The notes: generated by a model not told the origin, from the sequence alone. A stretch of 42,641 bases of DNA from Candidatus Nanopelagicaceae bacterium (GCA_018882735.1 VERH01000008.1:1-42641); one strand, 5' to 3'; counted from the stretch's first letter, positions 27,548 to 37,290 are shown. Translations and numbers: made by a program.

Positions 27548-28495
27548 TTAAGCGTTTGAAACCTGGGCCCCCGCTGGTGAGAGCTCAACATCAACGGCCC
27601 GGAAGGCTTCTCCGGCGCTCTTTACGATGTCATCATGTTCAGCGCTGGTGCTGTTATGAAGAACTAAGACTGAAGGGCCAGCTCCGGAAATGGCTGCGGC
27701 AACGCCTGCGCCCCGTAGTTTCTTCACTAGATCTACCGACTTTGGCATCGCCTCGCGGCGATATTGCTGGTGGAGATGATCTTCGGTTGCTGCAAATAAG
27801 AGGTCTGGGCGGGCTGTTAAAGCATGAACAAGTAGCGCGCTGCGGCCAGCATTTATTGTGGCATCTTTATGGGGAACGCTCTCAGGCAACATCTTTCGGG
27901 CTTTGCCGGTGGAGAGCTGGGTATTTGGAATAAGAAGCAGGGCGCGAATTGATTGGTCGACCGAGAATCGAACTGCGCATCCGGTCGGAACTCCGACGCG
28001 ATCTTCCATCCAAGAAATAGTTGCTCCACCAAGTGCGGCCGCCGCAACATTATCGGGATGACCTTCGAGATCAGTCGCAAGTGCGATCAAATCATCATCA
28101 TTCATTAGTGAGTTGCCAGATAAAACTAAATTTCGCGCCAAAGTCAATCCGCCAACAATTGCCGCTGCCGAAGATCCAAGACCTCTTCCATGTGGAATTT
28201 GATTTAACGCGCGCAGCGCGATTCCACGAGGCTTACCGCCCATAAACTCAAAGCCGCGCATCATCGCTTTGATGACCAGGTGTTTGCCATCACGCTTGAC
28301 TTCTTCGGCGCCTTCGCCGGTTACATCAACATCAAATGCTTCTTCATCAAGAATCTGTGCCACATAGATATCGCGGATATCAAGTGCGAGACCAAATGCA
28401 TCAAAACCAGGTCCAAGATTTGCAGAAGATGCCGGAACGCTTACTTGCATCGGCGTTGCTTTATATGTGAGTCGATCTTTAAATCCGCGCGCCAT
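27548..28495 (-). CDS. thrB: Homoserine kinase
   Basis: 315-residue GHMP kinase that phosphorylates homoserine. The ATP loop PHGRGLGSSAAAIVGG (about 93-108) is intact, as are the N-terminal VSVPASSANLGPGFDAFG motif and the C-terminal AAISGAGPSVLVL motif. It follows thrC by 2 bp, completing hom-thrC-thrB. Confidence 0.96.
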   Translation of the reverse strand: MARGFKDRLTYKATPMQVSVPASSANLGPGFDAFGLALDIRDIYVAQILDEEAFDVDVTGEGAEEVKRDGKHLVIKAMMRGFEFMGGKPRGIALRALNQIPHGRGLGSSAAAIVGGLTLARNLVLSGNSLMNDDDLIALATDLEGHPDNVAAAALGGATISWMEDRVGVPTGCAVRFSVDQSIRALLLIPNTQLSTGKARKMLPESVPHKDATINAGRSALLVHALTARPDLLFAATEDHLHQQYRREAMPKSVDLVKKLRGAGVAAAISGAGPSVLVLHNSTSAEHDDIVKSAGEAFRAVDVELSPAGAQVSNA

Positions 28496-28497
28496 AA

Positions 28498-29577
28498 CTA
28501 GGCCAATCCAATCACTTCAGCGGCGCGTTTAACATCGACCGGAATTACAGTCGGTGATGGCGCTCCATCTAAAACCCATTGGACATCTTTAAGGCCATTT
28601 CCGGTGACGGTTATGACAATCCGCTTATTCTTTGGCAACTTATTCGCGCCCTTATATTTAATTAACCCGGCAATTCCCGCAGCGCTGGAAGGTTCAACAA
28701 AGACGCCTTCTTTCGCAGCAACTAAGCGATACGCGCTCAAAATCTCTTCATCAGAGACCATATCTATCAAGCCGCCTGATTGATCCCGGGCATCGAGGGC
28801 TTGTTGCCAAGAGGCAGGATTTCCAATCCGGATAGCGGTCGCGATTGTTTCTGGATTCTTAACCGGCTCACCTCTAACAATCGGAGCTGCGCCTTCGGCT
28901 TGAAAGCCCCACATTGCAGGTTTGCTTTTAGCCATTCCATCTTTTTCGTATTCGATGTAACCCTTCCAATACGCAGTGATATTTCCAGCATTCCCAACTG
29001 GGAGCGCATGAATATCCGGAGCAAATCCCAGCGCATCGATAACTTCAAAGGAGGCAGTTTTCTGTCCTTCAATTCGAAAAGGATTTACCGAATTAACAAG
29101 TGAGACTGGATATTTCTCAGAGAGTTCGCGAGCCAGAGTTAAACAATCATCGAAGTTTCCATCGACTTGTAGAAGCTTTGAGCCGTGGGCGATTGCCTGC
29201 GCTAATTTGCCCATGGCAATCTTTCCTTGCGGAACTAGAACGACTGGAGTCATTCCAGCCTTTGTGGCATATGCAGCAGCGCTGGCGCTGGTATTTCCGG
29301 TCGATGCACATATGACTGCGCGCGCACCTTCTTCGGCCGCTTTTGAGATTGCCATTGTCATACCGCGATCTTTAAATGATCCAGTTGGATTAGCGCCTTC
29401 AAATTTGAGCCAGATTTGGTTATCCAACATCTCCGAAAGCACACAGGCATAAATAAGTGGAGTTCCACCTTCATTTAATGTCACGACTGGAGTTTTGCGC
29501 GAAACCGGTAGGCGCGATCGATACTCCTCAATTACTCCGCGCCACTGGTGCGCGCCCCGCTTTTTAAAGAGATTCAT
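28498..29577 (-). CDS. thrC: Threonine synthase
   Basis: 359-residue PLP enzyme turning O-phosphohomoserine into threonine, short (class without the long N-terminal extension) form typical of actinobacteria. The PLP lysine is Lys69 in [10 protein letters not shown]; the phosphate-binding [10 protein letters not shown] is intact. The start overlaps the hom stop by one base (TAATG). Confidence 0.96.
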   Translation of the reverse strand: MNLFKKRGAHQWRGVIEEYRSRLPVSRKTPVVTLNEGGTPLIYACVLSEMLDNQIWLKFEGANPTGSFKDRGMTMAISKAAEEGARAVICASTGNTSASAAAYATKAGMTPVVLVPQGKIAMGKLAQAIAHGSKLLQVDGNFDDCLTLARELSEKYPVSLVNSVNPFRIEGQKTASFEVIDALGFAPDIHALPVGNAGNITAYWKGYIEYEKDGMAKSKPAMWGFQAEGAAPIVRGEPVKNPETIATAIRIGNPASWQQALDARDQSGGLIDMVSDEEILSAYRLVAAKEGVFVEPSSAAGIAGLIKYKGANKLPKNKRIVITVTGNGLKDVQWVLDGAPSPTVIPVDVKRAAEVIGLA

Positions 29578-30872
29578 TAACGCAATCCTTCAACCCGAAG
29601 AACGCTCTCAACGCTCTTAACGACCTCACTCTTAGCAAGCTCTTTAACGGTCTTGCCAAGTGAGCCTTCATCAGCTGAGTGAGTCATAACAATTAACTCC
29701 GCGCTATTGCCGCGACCGGATTGGCGAACGGTCTCAATCGATACCTTATTTGTTGCAAAGATCTGGGCCACCGAGGCGAGCACGCCGGGGCGATCATTAA
29801 CATCTAGGCGGATTAAATAGCGGGTATTTACACTTCCCGGGTCGGCGAATTTCAGCTCCGCATAATCACTCTCGCCATGTCCGGCGCCACCGCTCGTCAT
29901 ATTGCGCGCGATTGCGATTAGGTCTCCAAGGATTGCGCTCGCGGTTGGTGCGCCTCCGGCGCCTCTTCCATAGAACATTAACTCGCCAGCCGATTCTGCT
30001 TCGACGAAGATCGCATTAAAGGCATTTCGAACCGCAGCTAGTGGGTGTTGGCGGGGAAGCAAAGTTGGCTGCACGCGAACGCTCACCTCGCCCTTTTCAG
30101 TCAACTCCGCAATTGCAAGAAGTTTTATTACATGGTTTATGTCATGAGCGACTGCGACATCGCGCGATGAAATCTTGGTGATTCCTTCTGCGGAAACTTG
30201 ATCGCTCGTGACTCGGGTGTGAAATGCCAATCCTGCCAAGATTGCGGCCTTCGCAGCAGCGTCATGTCCTTCAACATCAGCAGTTGGATCAGCTTCGGCA
30301 AAGCCAAGTTGTTGCGCTTCCTTAAGCGCCGCACCAAAGTCGCTGCCTTCTTCATCCATCTTGGTGAGAATGTAATTTGTAGTGCCATTTACGATTCCCA
30401 TAATCCGGTGCACATGGTCACCAACAATCGATTCGCGCAGCGGTCTTAAAATTGGGATTGCGCCACCAACGGCCGCTTCGTAATAAAGATCAACGCCCTT
30501 CTTATCTGCAGCTTCAAAAAGCTCTGCGCCATGTTTTGCAAGCAGCGCTTTATTCGCGGTAATAATCGATTTTCCATTTGCGATTGCCTTGAGAATCAAA
30601 GTCCGAGCAGGTTCGATACCGCCCATTACTTCAATTACGATATCGATGGAAGAATCATTAACAACAGAGTCAGAATCCTTAGTTAACAAATCGCTCTTTA
30701 CATGTTCGCGCTTAGCGGCAAGATCACGGACTGCGATCTTCTTTAAACTTAATTTCGCGCCAGAACGAGCAGCAAAATCGCCAGAATCCTCAGTTAGTAA
30801 CCGGGCGACTTGAGAGCCAACCACGCCACAACCGAGCATTCCGATACCGAGTTCTCGCTTCACTTCGCTCAA
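29577..30872 (-). CDS. hom: Homoserine dehydrogenase
   Basis: 431 residues: NAD(P)-binding Rossmann domain ([16 protein letters not shown] near 12-27), catalytic domain ([10 protein letters not shown] and [15 protein letters not shown]) and a C-terminal ACT domain (about 350-431, [18 protein letters not shown]) for threonine feedback. It feeds threonine (thrC, thrB here) and methionine (metY, at 37.4-38.8 kb). The annotated start is a TTG with AAGGA only 2 nt upstream; a GTG three codons later has 11-nt spacing, so the start is uncertain by three residues. Confidence 0.95.
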   Translation of the reverse strand: MSEVKRELGIGMLGCGVVGSQVARLLTEDSGDFAARSGAKLSLKKIAVRDLAAKREHVKSDLLTKDSDSVVNDSSIDIVIEVMGGIEPARTLILKAIANGKSIITANKALLAKHGAELFEAADKKGVDLYYEAAVGGAIPILRPLRESIVGDHVHRIMGIVNGTTNYILTKMDEEGSDFGAALKEAQQLGFAEADPTADVEGHDAAAKAAILAGLAFHTRVTSDQVSAEGITKISSRDVAVAHDINHVIKLLAIAELTEKGEVSVRVQPTLLPRQHPLAAVRNAFNAIFVEAESAGELMFYGRGAGGAPTASAILGDLIAIARNMTSGGAGHGESDYAELKFADPGSVNTRYLIRLDVNDRPGVLASVAQIFATNKVSIETVRQSGRGNSAELIVMTHSADEGSLGKTVKELAKSEVVKSVESVLRVEGLR

Positions 30873-30890
30873 GGTCCTTGTCCTATCCCC

Positions 30891-32258
30891 TTATTTCCCG
30901 CTCGATTTATCATCGAGGCGAACCGCGCTCTCCACCACGTCTAAGGCTAGGAGGTCGGACTCGGTTTCACTTCTAACTATGGTGCGCGCCGTGCCATCGA
31001 GAACTGAAATCACTCCTGGACGCGGGACATGGTTGTAATTGCTCGCCATGCTTCGACCATAAGCGCCAGTTGCCGGTACCGCGATTAGATCACCAGGAGC
31101 GATGTCGCTCGGTAAATCAATACTGTTAATGACAATATCGCCAGTCTCGCAATGCTTTCCGACTAATCGACAATCTCGCAAATTCGCGCTCGACTCACGG
31201 TTGGCGATTTCTGCGGAGTACTCAGCGCCATAAAGCGCAGTTCGAATGTTGTCGCTCATTCCGCCATCGACCGAAACATAAAGACGCTTCCCGCCGTCTT
31301 CGAGTTGTACTTCTTTAGTTGTTCCTACCCGATAGAGAGTAACCATTGATGGACCAATCAGGGCTCGCCCTGGTTCAATTGAAACTCGGGGAACTTTCAA
31401 TCCTAATTTTGCGGATTCGCTGGAAATAACTTCTTTAACTGTCTTAAGAAAATCATCAGCAGACATCGGATTATCTTTTTTCGTGTAGGCAATTCCCACG
31501 CCACCGCCAATATTTAGATTTTCAAGTTCGCTGCCAAATTCATTCTTGTAGCGAGCCATAAAATTGAGGAGTCGGATAGCGCTTGCCGAAAATGCTTCTG
31601 ATGAAAAGATCTGTGAACCGATATGGCAATGCACACCTGTTACTTTCAAGCTCTCATGTTTTGTCGCAGCCAAGAGCGCGTCCCAAGCCGCACCAGTTGC
31701 AATTGAGAAACCAAATTTCACATCTTCATGAGCGGTAGCTATGTATTCATGGGTATGGGCTTCAACGCCTGGATTTAATCGGAGCGTTACGGATTGGATT
31801 CGATTCTTCTCGTGGGCAATCCGCGCTACTCGATCAATCTCTTGAAGTGAGTCCACCACAATTGTTCCCACTCGATAATCAATCGCCGCGGCAATCTCCG
31901 CTTCAGACTTGTTATTTCCATGCATTTCGATCCGCTCACCTGGGAATTTCGCAGCCCGAGCAACCGCCAGTTCTCCCCCAGTACAGACATCAAGGCTAAT
32001 TCCACCCTGATTAATCATCTTCGCTACTTCGACTGAGATGAAAGCTTTAGCAGCATAAAAGACATCGCCAGCGTTTTCACCGAAGATCGTTTTGAAACTT
32101 CCGCTCCATTTTTCAATCCGGCTCTTTAAATCGTTCTCATCTAGAACAAAAATTGGCGTTCCATAACGCGCTGCAATCGAGGTGGCTTGGCAACCACCGA
32201 TCTGCAATTCACCGGATACGCGCGTTGCGCTAATTGGCCAGATGGATCTCATAATCAC
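30891..32258 (-). CDS. lysA: Diaminopimelate decarboxylase
   Basis: 455-residue fold-III PLP enzyme, last step of lysine synthesis. Lys71 in VFYAAKAF binds PLP; the HCHIGSQI, NIGGGVGIAY, EPGRALIGPS and CETGDI motifs are all present. The N-terminal 30 residues precede the usual fold start, as in other actinobacterial LysA. The ATG overlaps the argS TGA by 4 nt, the classic actinobacterial argS-lysA coupling. Confidence 0.96.
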   Translation of the reverse strand: MIMRSIWPISATRVSGELQIGGCQATSIAARYGTPIFVLDENDLKSRIEKWSGSFKTIFGENAGDVFYAAKAFISVEVAKMINQGGISLDVCTGGELAVARAAKFPGERIEMHGNNKSEAEIAAAIDYRVGTIVVDSLQEIDRVARIAHEKNRIQSVTLRLNPGVEAHTHEYIATAHEDVKFGFSIATGAAWDALLAATKHESLKVTGVHCHIGSQIFSSEAFSASAIRLLNFMARYKNEFGSELENLNIGGGVGIAYTKKDNPMSADDFLKTVKEVISSESAKLGLKVPRVSIEPGRALIGPSMVTLYRVGTTKEVQLEDGGKRLYVSVDGGMSDNIRTALYGAEYSAEIANRESSANLRDCRLVGKHCETGDIVINSIDLPSDIAPGDLIAVPATGAYGRSMASNYNHVPRPGVISVLDGTARTIVRSETESDLLALDVVESAVRLDDKSSGK

Positions 32259-33970
32259 ATCCGCTCCGGCGCGCTAACGCCTAGAAGTGTTAAGCCATTG
32301 AAAATAGTCTGTCGCACCGCTTCACAGAGCGTTGCGCGCGTCGCATGGATTGCACTCGCCTTCTCTTCTCCCATCGGAAGTACTCGACAATCGTTATAGA
32401 AGCCGTGATAGAGAGTTGCTAACTCCTCGATATAACGAGCGACGCGATGTGGTTGGCGAAGTTCAGCGGCGCTACTAATTACTTCGGGGAATTGAGCTAG
32501 GCCGCCAAGAAGTTCTCGTTCCCGTTCATGAGTCAAAAGTTCCGGGTCATAATGTTCAATCCCAACCTTCACGCCAAGTTCGGAAGCATTGCGAAGTAGC
32601 GCTGCAATTCGAGCATGCGCATATTGCACGTAGTAGACCGGGTTATCGTTGGTGCGACGTTTTAATAAATCAACATCAAGAATCATCGGCGTATCAACCG
32701 GATAGCGAATCAAGGTGTAGCGAGCTGCATCTACGCCAACTTTTGCTACTAGTTCCTCAAGAGTGATGATGGTGCCCGCGCGCTTGGAGAGCTTCAGCTC
32801 TTGACCACCCTCCATAATCTTTACGAGTTGGCCGATCAAGACATGGACGTTGTACTCCGGATCATCGCCAGCGCATGCTGCAGTCGCCTTTAGCCTTCCG
32901 ACGTAGCCATGATGATCGGCGCCCAGCATGTAGATGCAGATATCAAAACCACGCTCTCTCTTGTCGATGTAGTAAGCAGTATCGGAGGCAAAGTAAGTTA
33001 ATTCACCACCTGATTTGATGAGAACTCGATCTTTATCATCGCCAAAATCAGTCGTCCTTAGCCAAGTCGCGCCATCTAATTCAAAGACATGGCCTTGAGA
33101 TTTCAACTTCGCAAGGGACTTAGAGAGTGAATCGCCAGAATGAAGTGAGCGCTCTGAGAACCAGACATCAAAATGAGTTCCGAAGTTATCTAGTACATCT
33201 TTCTGTTCCTGTAATTGCAGGGCGTACCCCGCCTCTCGAAAAGCAACTATTCCCTCGGCTTCAGGTAGTGATTTGTAATCTGGGTGTTGGGTGAGAATCA
33301 ACTTAGCCAGATCATTTATGTAGTCACCTTGGTAGCCATCTTCTGGCCTTGGAATCTCTAGCGCTGCCGCTCTAATGGAGGCCCCAAAGAGATCCATCTG
33401 GTTACCTCGATCATTTACATAAAACTCTCTAACGACTTGCGCGCCGGCTGCTGCTAAAACGCTCGCGAGCGCATCCCCGACAGCGGCCCAACGTGTATGT
33501 CCAAGATGAAGCGGGCCGGTTGGATTTGCACTAATGAACTCCAAATTAATTTTCACACCAGAAAGAAGTTTTACTTTTCCAAAATTTTCGCGCTCGCTCA
33601 AGATGCGATTTACGATTGCACCTTGGCTCGACTTATCTAAAGTAATATTTATAAATCCTGGACCAGCTATCTCAACGCTTGCTACACCGCTAACTTTTTC
33701 TAACCCACTCTTTATTACTAGTGCAATATCGCGCGGAGCTTTTCCTTCACTCTTAGCGAGCGTTAGTGCGATTGAAGTTGCGTAATCACCATGTTCGCGA
33801 TTTTTCGGTCGCTCCAATGGGACTCGATCTGAAGTGAGTGACCTCGCGACATCCCCCACAAAGGCCCCGCTAGCTAGCGCCCCCGAAATAACCTCAAGGA
33901 CCGCTTCGGCAAGCGCGGCCGTAGGGCTTGCAGATTGGTGGCCCAGATTGGGGTTCATTGATGAAGACAC
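32255..33970 (-). CDS. argS: Arginyl-tRNA synthetase
   Basis: 571-residue class-I synthetase. HIGH motif is HLGH in ANPTGPLHLGHTRWAA; KMSKS motif is KLSKR. N-terminal Add1 domain and C-terminal anticodon-binding helices (DALRQ-type segment ELRQPHRVARYIEELATLYHGFYNDCRV) are present. The start is GTG 33968-33970, with an ATG four codons on. TACCCT ends 7 nt upstream of the GTG, giving a leaderless-type promoter for the argS-lysA-hom-thrC-thrB operon. Confidence 0.95.
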   Translation of the reverse strand: MSSSMNPNLGHQSASPTAALAEAVLEVISGALASGAFVGDVARSLTSDRVPLERPKNREHGDYATSIALTLAKSEGKAPRDIALVIKSGLEKVSGVASVEIAGPGFINITLDKSSQGAIVNRILSERENFGKVKLLSGVKINLEFISANPTGPLHLGHTRWAAVGDALASVLAAAGAQVVREFYVNDRGNQMDLFGASIRAAALEIPRPEDGYQGDYINDLAKLILTQHPDYKSLPEAEGIVAFREAGYALQLQEQKDVLDNFGTHFDVWFSERSLHSGDSLSKSLAKLKSQGHVFELDGATWLRTTDFGDDKDRVLIKSGGELTYFASDTAYYIDKRERGFDICIYMLGADHHGYVGRLKATAACAGDDPEYNVHVLIGQLVKIMEGGQELKLSKRAGTIITLEELVAKVGVDAARYTLIRYPVDTPMILDVDLLKRRTNDNPVYYVQYAHARIAALLRNASELGVKVGIEHYDPELLTHERERELLGGLAQFPEVISSAAELRQPHRVARYIEELATLYHGFYNDCRVLPMGEEKASAIHATRATLCEAVRQTIFNGLTLLGVSAPERM

Positions 33971-33977
33971 CCTGCTA

Positions 33978-33983
33978 AGGGTA
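33978..33983 (-). promoter_or_regulatory. -10 hexamer of a leaderless promoter for argS
   Basis: TACCCT on the minus strand ends 7 nt before the GTG at 33970. The intervening TAGCAGG is not a convincing Shine-Dalgarno site. Confidence 0.45.
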
Positions 33984-34019
33984 CTGATTCACGCATCATC
34001 CAAGCCTCAGGGATTTACC

Positions 34020-34030
34020 GAAACGTTACC
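34020..34030 (+). promoter_or_regulatory. Possible LacI-type operator upstream of the sugar ABC genes
   Basis: GAAACGTTACC has the AACGTT centre of LacI-family operators and a near-symmetric flank. It is followed by TATAAC (34044-34049) and CATAAC (34065-34070), either of which could be a -10 box. No LacI-family gene is in the window. Weak evidence. Confidence 0.25.
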
Positions 34031-34094
34031 TAACTACGCTCCATATAACGAAACCTAGGCTTTCCATAACGCTGCCTGAAGGGTATTTTCCCGA

Positions 34095-34135
34095 CAACTC
34101 AATGTAAGAGTTGAGGGCATAAGCCCTCATTTTCT
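34095..34135 (+). other. Tandem leader hairpins before the sugar-binding protein gene
   Basis: CAACTC (34095-34100) pairs with GAGTTG (34108-34113); directly after, TGAGGGC (34112-34118) pairs with GCCCTCA (34123-34129) across ATAA and is followed by TTTTCT, like a weak terminator. The two stems share two bases, and CTCAA (34098-34102) could alternatively pair with TTGAG (34111-34115). The layout is compatible with an attenuator, but no ligand can be proposed. It ends about 30 nt before the start codon. Confidence 0.4.
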
Positions 34136-34164
34136 GTAGGTACTTTCGAAAGGGTAACTATCTA

Positions 34165-35235
34165 ATGAAGAAACCGCGTTTGGTGCTTTCTGCGATCATC
34201 GCAGCATTCGCCTTAATTCTTACCGGTTGTGGTTCGTCAGATGATGCATCAGGCGATGGATTCGTCGGTGTAATTCTTCCTGACGCTGCTTCATCAGCTC
34301 GCTGGGAGACCGCAGACCGCGGCTTCCTACAAGCTGCATTCGATGCTGCTGGAGTTAAGGCAGATATCCAGAATGCAAATGGCGACAAGGAAGCATTCCA
34401 GACAATCGCTGATCAAATGCTCTCTGCTGGTGCCAAGGTTCTCATTCTTGTAAACCTTGACTCAGAGTCAGCAAAGGCTGTTCAAGATAAGGCAGCTGCA
34501 CAAGGCGTTCCAACAATCGACTATGACCGCCTAACCTTGAATGGTTCTGCTTCCTACTACGTCTCCTTCGATAACGAAGCTGTTGGACGTCTACAAGGAG
34601 AAGGAATCAAGGCTTGCCTCGACAACGCAGGTAAGACCAAGGCACGTATCGTCTATCTAAATGGTTCACCAACTGATAACAACGCAACCTTGTTCAAGGC
34701 TGGTTATGACTCAGTTCTACGTCCATTGATCGACGCTGGAAATTACACACTCGTTGACGACCAGGCTGTTCCAGATTGGGATAACGTCAAGGGTGGAACA
34801 ATCTTCGAACAGCAACTTGCAAAGGCTGGCGGCAAGCTTGACGCCGTCGTCTCAGCTAACGAAGGCCTTGGCCTCGCAGCTGTTGCAGTGCTAAAGAAGA
34901 ACGGTCTCAACGGAAAGGTCTGCGTCTCCGGACAGGATGCAACCGTTGATGGTCTCCGCGCAATCTTGACTGGTGATCTATCAAATACTGTTTACAAGGC
35001 AATCAAGGCTGAGGCTGAAGCAGCTGCTGCTCTTGCAATCGCACTTCTTAAGGGCGAGTCTGCATCAACAGCTACAGCTTCAGTGAACAACGGCACAACC
35101 GATGTTCCATCAGTTCTCCTTGTTCCAGTATCAATCACCAAGGAAAACGTTAAGGATGTAATTGCAGATGGCTTCCAGACACGTGAAGCAGTTTGCGAAG
35201 GCATCGAAGACCTCTGCACAGCTAACGGAATCTAA
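34165..35235 (+). CDS. Sugar ABC transporter substrate-binding lipoprotein (XylF/RbsB type)
   Basis: 356 residues. Lipoprotein signal peptide with lipobox LTGC (Cys22). The mature protein is a type-I periplasmic-binding fold (FVGVILPDAASSARWETADRGF, then QNANGDKEAFQTIADQML, and GVPTIDYDRL); the pattern is nearest to xylose/arabinose-type XylF and ChvE proteins. The sugar cannot be fixed by eye. Codons are strongly biased (almost only AAG for Lys, CGT for Arg, GGT/GGA for Gly) compared with neighbours, indicating high expression. GAAAGGG lies 10 nt before the ATG. First gene of a three-gene importer. Confidence 0.9.
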   Translation: MKKPRLVLSAIIAAFALILTGCGSSDDASGDGFVGVILPDAASSARWETADRGFLQAAFDAAGVKADIQNANGDKEAFQTIADQMLSAGAKVLILVNLDSESAKAVQDKAAAQGVPTIDYDRLTLNGSASYYVSFDNEAVGRLQGEGIKACLDNAGKTKARIVYLNGSPTDNNATLFKAGYDSVLRPLIDAGNYTLVDDQAVPDWDNVKGGTIFEQQLAKAGGKLDAVVSANEGLGLAAVAVLKKNGLNGKVCVSGQDATVDGLRAILTGDLSNTVYKAIKAEAEAAAALAIALLKGESASTATASVNNGTTDVPSVLLVPVSITKENVKDVIADGFQTREAVCEGIEDLCTANGI

Positions 35236-35272
35236 GGATTTCTAAGCTTTAAAGAGGCAAAGAAGCAGTAAC

Positions 35273-35306
35273 GATTCAGCCCGAGTAGAAATGCTCGGGC
35301 TGAATC
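35273..35306 (+). other. 13-bp perfect hairpin between binding-protein and ATPase genes
   Basis: Stem 35273-35285 pairs with 35294-35306 (GATTCAGCCCGAG and its exact complement) around an 8-nt loop. No T-tract follows. Placed after a highly expressed binding-protein gene and 17 nt before the ATPase start, it fits the known pattern of mRNA 3'-stabilising or partially attenuating hairpins that keep binding-protein levels above those of the membrane parts, as in malE-malF. Confidence 0.7.
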
Positions 35307-35323
35307 CATAACTAGGAGGCTCT

Positions 35324-36082
35324 ATGGCAACTCCGATTCTCTCGCTCCGCCAAGTTAATAAATCATTCGGTCCGGTACATGTTCTTAAGGACGTCAATTT
35401 CGACGCCTATGCCGGAAAAGTAACTGCGTTGGTCGGCGACAATGGCGCTGGTAAGAGCACCTTAATTAAATGTATCGCGGGTATCTACACACCTGAAACT
35501 GGAGAATTTCTCTTTGAAGGAAATGAAGTAACTATCGCTGGTCCACGTGATGCGACCGCACTTGGAATTGAGATCGTCTATCAAGATCTCGCACTCTGTG
35601 ACAATCTAGATATCGTTCATAATATGTTTTTAGGCCGCGAAGAGAAGAGCGGCGTCACGCTAAATGAATCTCACATGGAATCACTCGCTAAGAAAACTCT
35701 AGATGGCTTGAGCGTTAGAACTGTGAAATCTATCCGCCAGAAAGTTGCCTCACTAAGCGGTGGCCAACGCCAGACCGTTGCGATTGCGCGCGCTGTACTT
35801 TGGAATAGCAAAGTAGTAATTCTCGACGAGCCAACAGCGGCCCTTGGCGTCGCCCAGACCGAACAAGTTTTGAAATTAGTACGCCAATTAGCTGATAATG
35901 GACTTGCCGTTATCGTAATCAGCCATAACCTAAATGATGTCTTCCAAGTTGCTGACAACATCGCTGCGATGTACCTCGGCACAATGGCCGCCCAGGTTGA
36001 AAAGAAATCGGTATCACCAAGTGATGTTGTAAAACTAATTACTACCGGTAAATCAGAAGCCGTTTCTGGAGCTACAAAATGA
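35324..36082 (+). CDS. Sugar ABC transporter ATP-binding protein (single NBD)
   Basis: 252 residues with one nucleotide-binding domain: Walker A GDNGAGKST (38-46), Q-loop YQDLAL, signature LSGGQRQ (144-150), Walker B VVILDEP (164-170) and H-loop ISHN. E. coli XylG/RbsA have two fused NBDs; this is the half-size form, so two copies would make the transporter. A strong AGGAGG lies 4 nt upstream of the ATG. Its stop overlaps the permease start by 4 nt. Confidence 0.93.
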   Translation: MATPILSLRQVNKSFGPVHVLKDVNFDAYAGKVTALVGDNGAGKSTLIKCIAGIYTPETGEFLFEGNEVTIAGPRDATALGIEIVYQDLALCDNLDIVHNMFLGREEKSGVTLNESHMESLAKKTLDGLSVRTVKSIRQKVASLSGGQRQTVAIARAVLWNSKVVILDEPTAALGVAQTEQVLKLVRQLADNGLAVIVISHNLNDVFQVADNIAAMYLGTMAAQVEKKSVSPSDVVKLITTGKSEAVSGATK

Positions 36083-37290
36083 GCGAACAGATCACTATTG
36101 AGAAATCGCTTCGGGATTGGGCTAGCCGCGTAAAAGCAGGCCAAGTCGGAGCTCTCCCTGCAATTCTCGGTTTACTAGTTCTCTGTATTGCTTTTAGCTC
36201 CCAAAGCAGCGTCTTCTTAACTCCGGGCAACTTCGCCAACTTGTTAACGCAAGCAGCGGCAATAACTGTGATTGCGATGGGCTTGGTCTTCGTATTGCTT
36301 CTCGGCGAGATTGATCTATCTGCTGGTTATGCAGCCGGAGTTTGTGGCGCGATCTTGGTAATCATGATTACTGAGATGGACTTTGCCTGGTATGTGGCTC
36401 TCCCTGCGAGCATCTTGGCCGGAGTTGTTCTAGGTGCTTTCATTGGATATTTGGTTGCACAACTTCGAATTCCCTCATTCGTTGTAACGCTCGCGACCTT
36501 CCTCGCTTTCCAAGGACTTCTGCTTCTTCTTGTAAGTGAAGGTGGGACGATTCGCATCGAAGACCCGACGATCCTTGCGGTACAAAATAAGAATCTCCCA
36601 GTCAGCGCTAGTTGGATCTTCTTCGCACTCACCGCTGGTGTCTACGTTTTATCGGGGCTTTGGAAATTTGCCCGTCGTCGAAAAGCTGGTCTCATCGATA
36701 ATCTCTTCAAGTTCTGGTTGATTAAAACCGCAATTCTTGTATCTCTTGGCGGCCTTGCGACCTTGGCGCTAACTGTCGAAAGAAGTAACAACCCGGATTT
36801 AGTTAGCCTCCGTGGAATCCCTTATGTCGTACCTGTGATTCTCGTTCTGTTAGTTGGCGCAACTTTTGTGTTAACGCGCACTTCATTTGGACTGCATCTA
36901 TATGCCGTCGGTGGAAATGCCGAGGCTGCTCGTCGTGCGGGTATAAATGTGAAGATGGTGCGAATCTCAGCATTCATGATCTGCTCTGGTTTTGCAGCGG
37001 TTGCTGGAATGATCTTCGTTTCACGCGCTAACTCAATCTCACCAACTACTGGTGGTAGCTCCACACTTCTCTACGCCGTTGGCGCTGCCGTTATCGGTGG
37101 AACATCGCTCTTTGGTGGAAAAGGAAAAGTCAGCGATGCCATCCTTGGCGGCCTAGTTGTTGCTGTTATTGATAACGGTATGGCGCTGCTTGGCTATCCA
37201 GCTGGAATCAAATTTATGGTTACCGGCGGCGTGCTCCTGTTGTCCGCATCAATCGATGCGTTCTCACGGCGCGGCGCTACCGCGACCTAG
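36079..37290 (+). CDS. Sugar ABC transporter permease (XylH type)
   Basis: 403-residue membrane protein of the BPD_transp_2 family with about 10-12 helices. Family-typical segments: TVIAMGLVFVLLLGEIDLSAGYAAGVCG near the N-terminus, AQLRIPSFVVTLATFLAFQG, and the EAA-like loop VGGNAEAARRAGINVKMVRI, then AVIGGTSLFGGKGKVSDAILGG. A central extra hydrophilic stretch (about 195-215, LWKFARRRKAGLIDNLF) is also found in XylH. It forms the channel of the importer with the ATPase and the lipoprotein. Confidence 0.93.
   Translation: MSEQITIEKSLRDWASRVKAGQVGALPAILGLLVLCIAFSSQSSVFLTPGNFANLLTQAAAITVIAMGLVFVLLLGEIDLSAGYAAGVCGAILVIMITEMDFAWYVALPASILAGVVLGAFIGYLVAQLRIPSFVVTLATFLAFQGLLLLLVSEGGTIRIEDPTILAVQNKNLPVSASWIFFALTAGVYVLSGLWKFARRRKAGLIDNLFKFWLIKTAILVSLGGLATLALTVERSNNPDLVSLRGIPYVVPVILVLLVGATFVLTRTSFGLHLYAVGGNAEAARRAGINVKMVRISAFMICSGFAAVAGMIFVSRANSISPTTGGSSTLLYAVGAAVIGGTSLFGGKGKVSDAILGGLVVAVIDNGMALLGYPAGIKFMVTGGVLLLSASIDAFSRRGATAT

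Noticed and set aside
27412-27933. 173-codon plus-strand frame covering the rho leader and the 3' part of thrB
   Set aside because: Most of it is antisense to thrB; the start lies in A/T-rich leader DNA without ribosome site; hairpin sequence would be translated as proline and lysine tracts.
30873-30890. Threonine/isoleucine attenuator before hom
   Set aside because: Only 18 bp separate lysA and hom; there is no leader peptide or hairpin, and the genes are in one operon starting at argS.
34031-34164. Known riboswitch class upstream of the sugar-binding protein
   Set aside because: Only two simple stems are visible; none of the conserved cores of glycine, SAM, cobalamin, TPP or glmS-type elements could be recognised.
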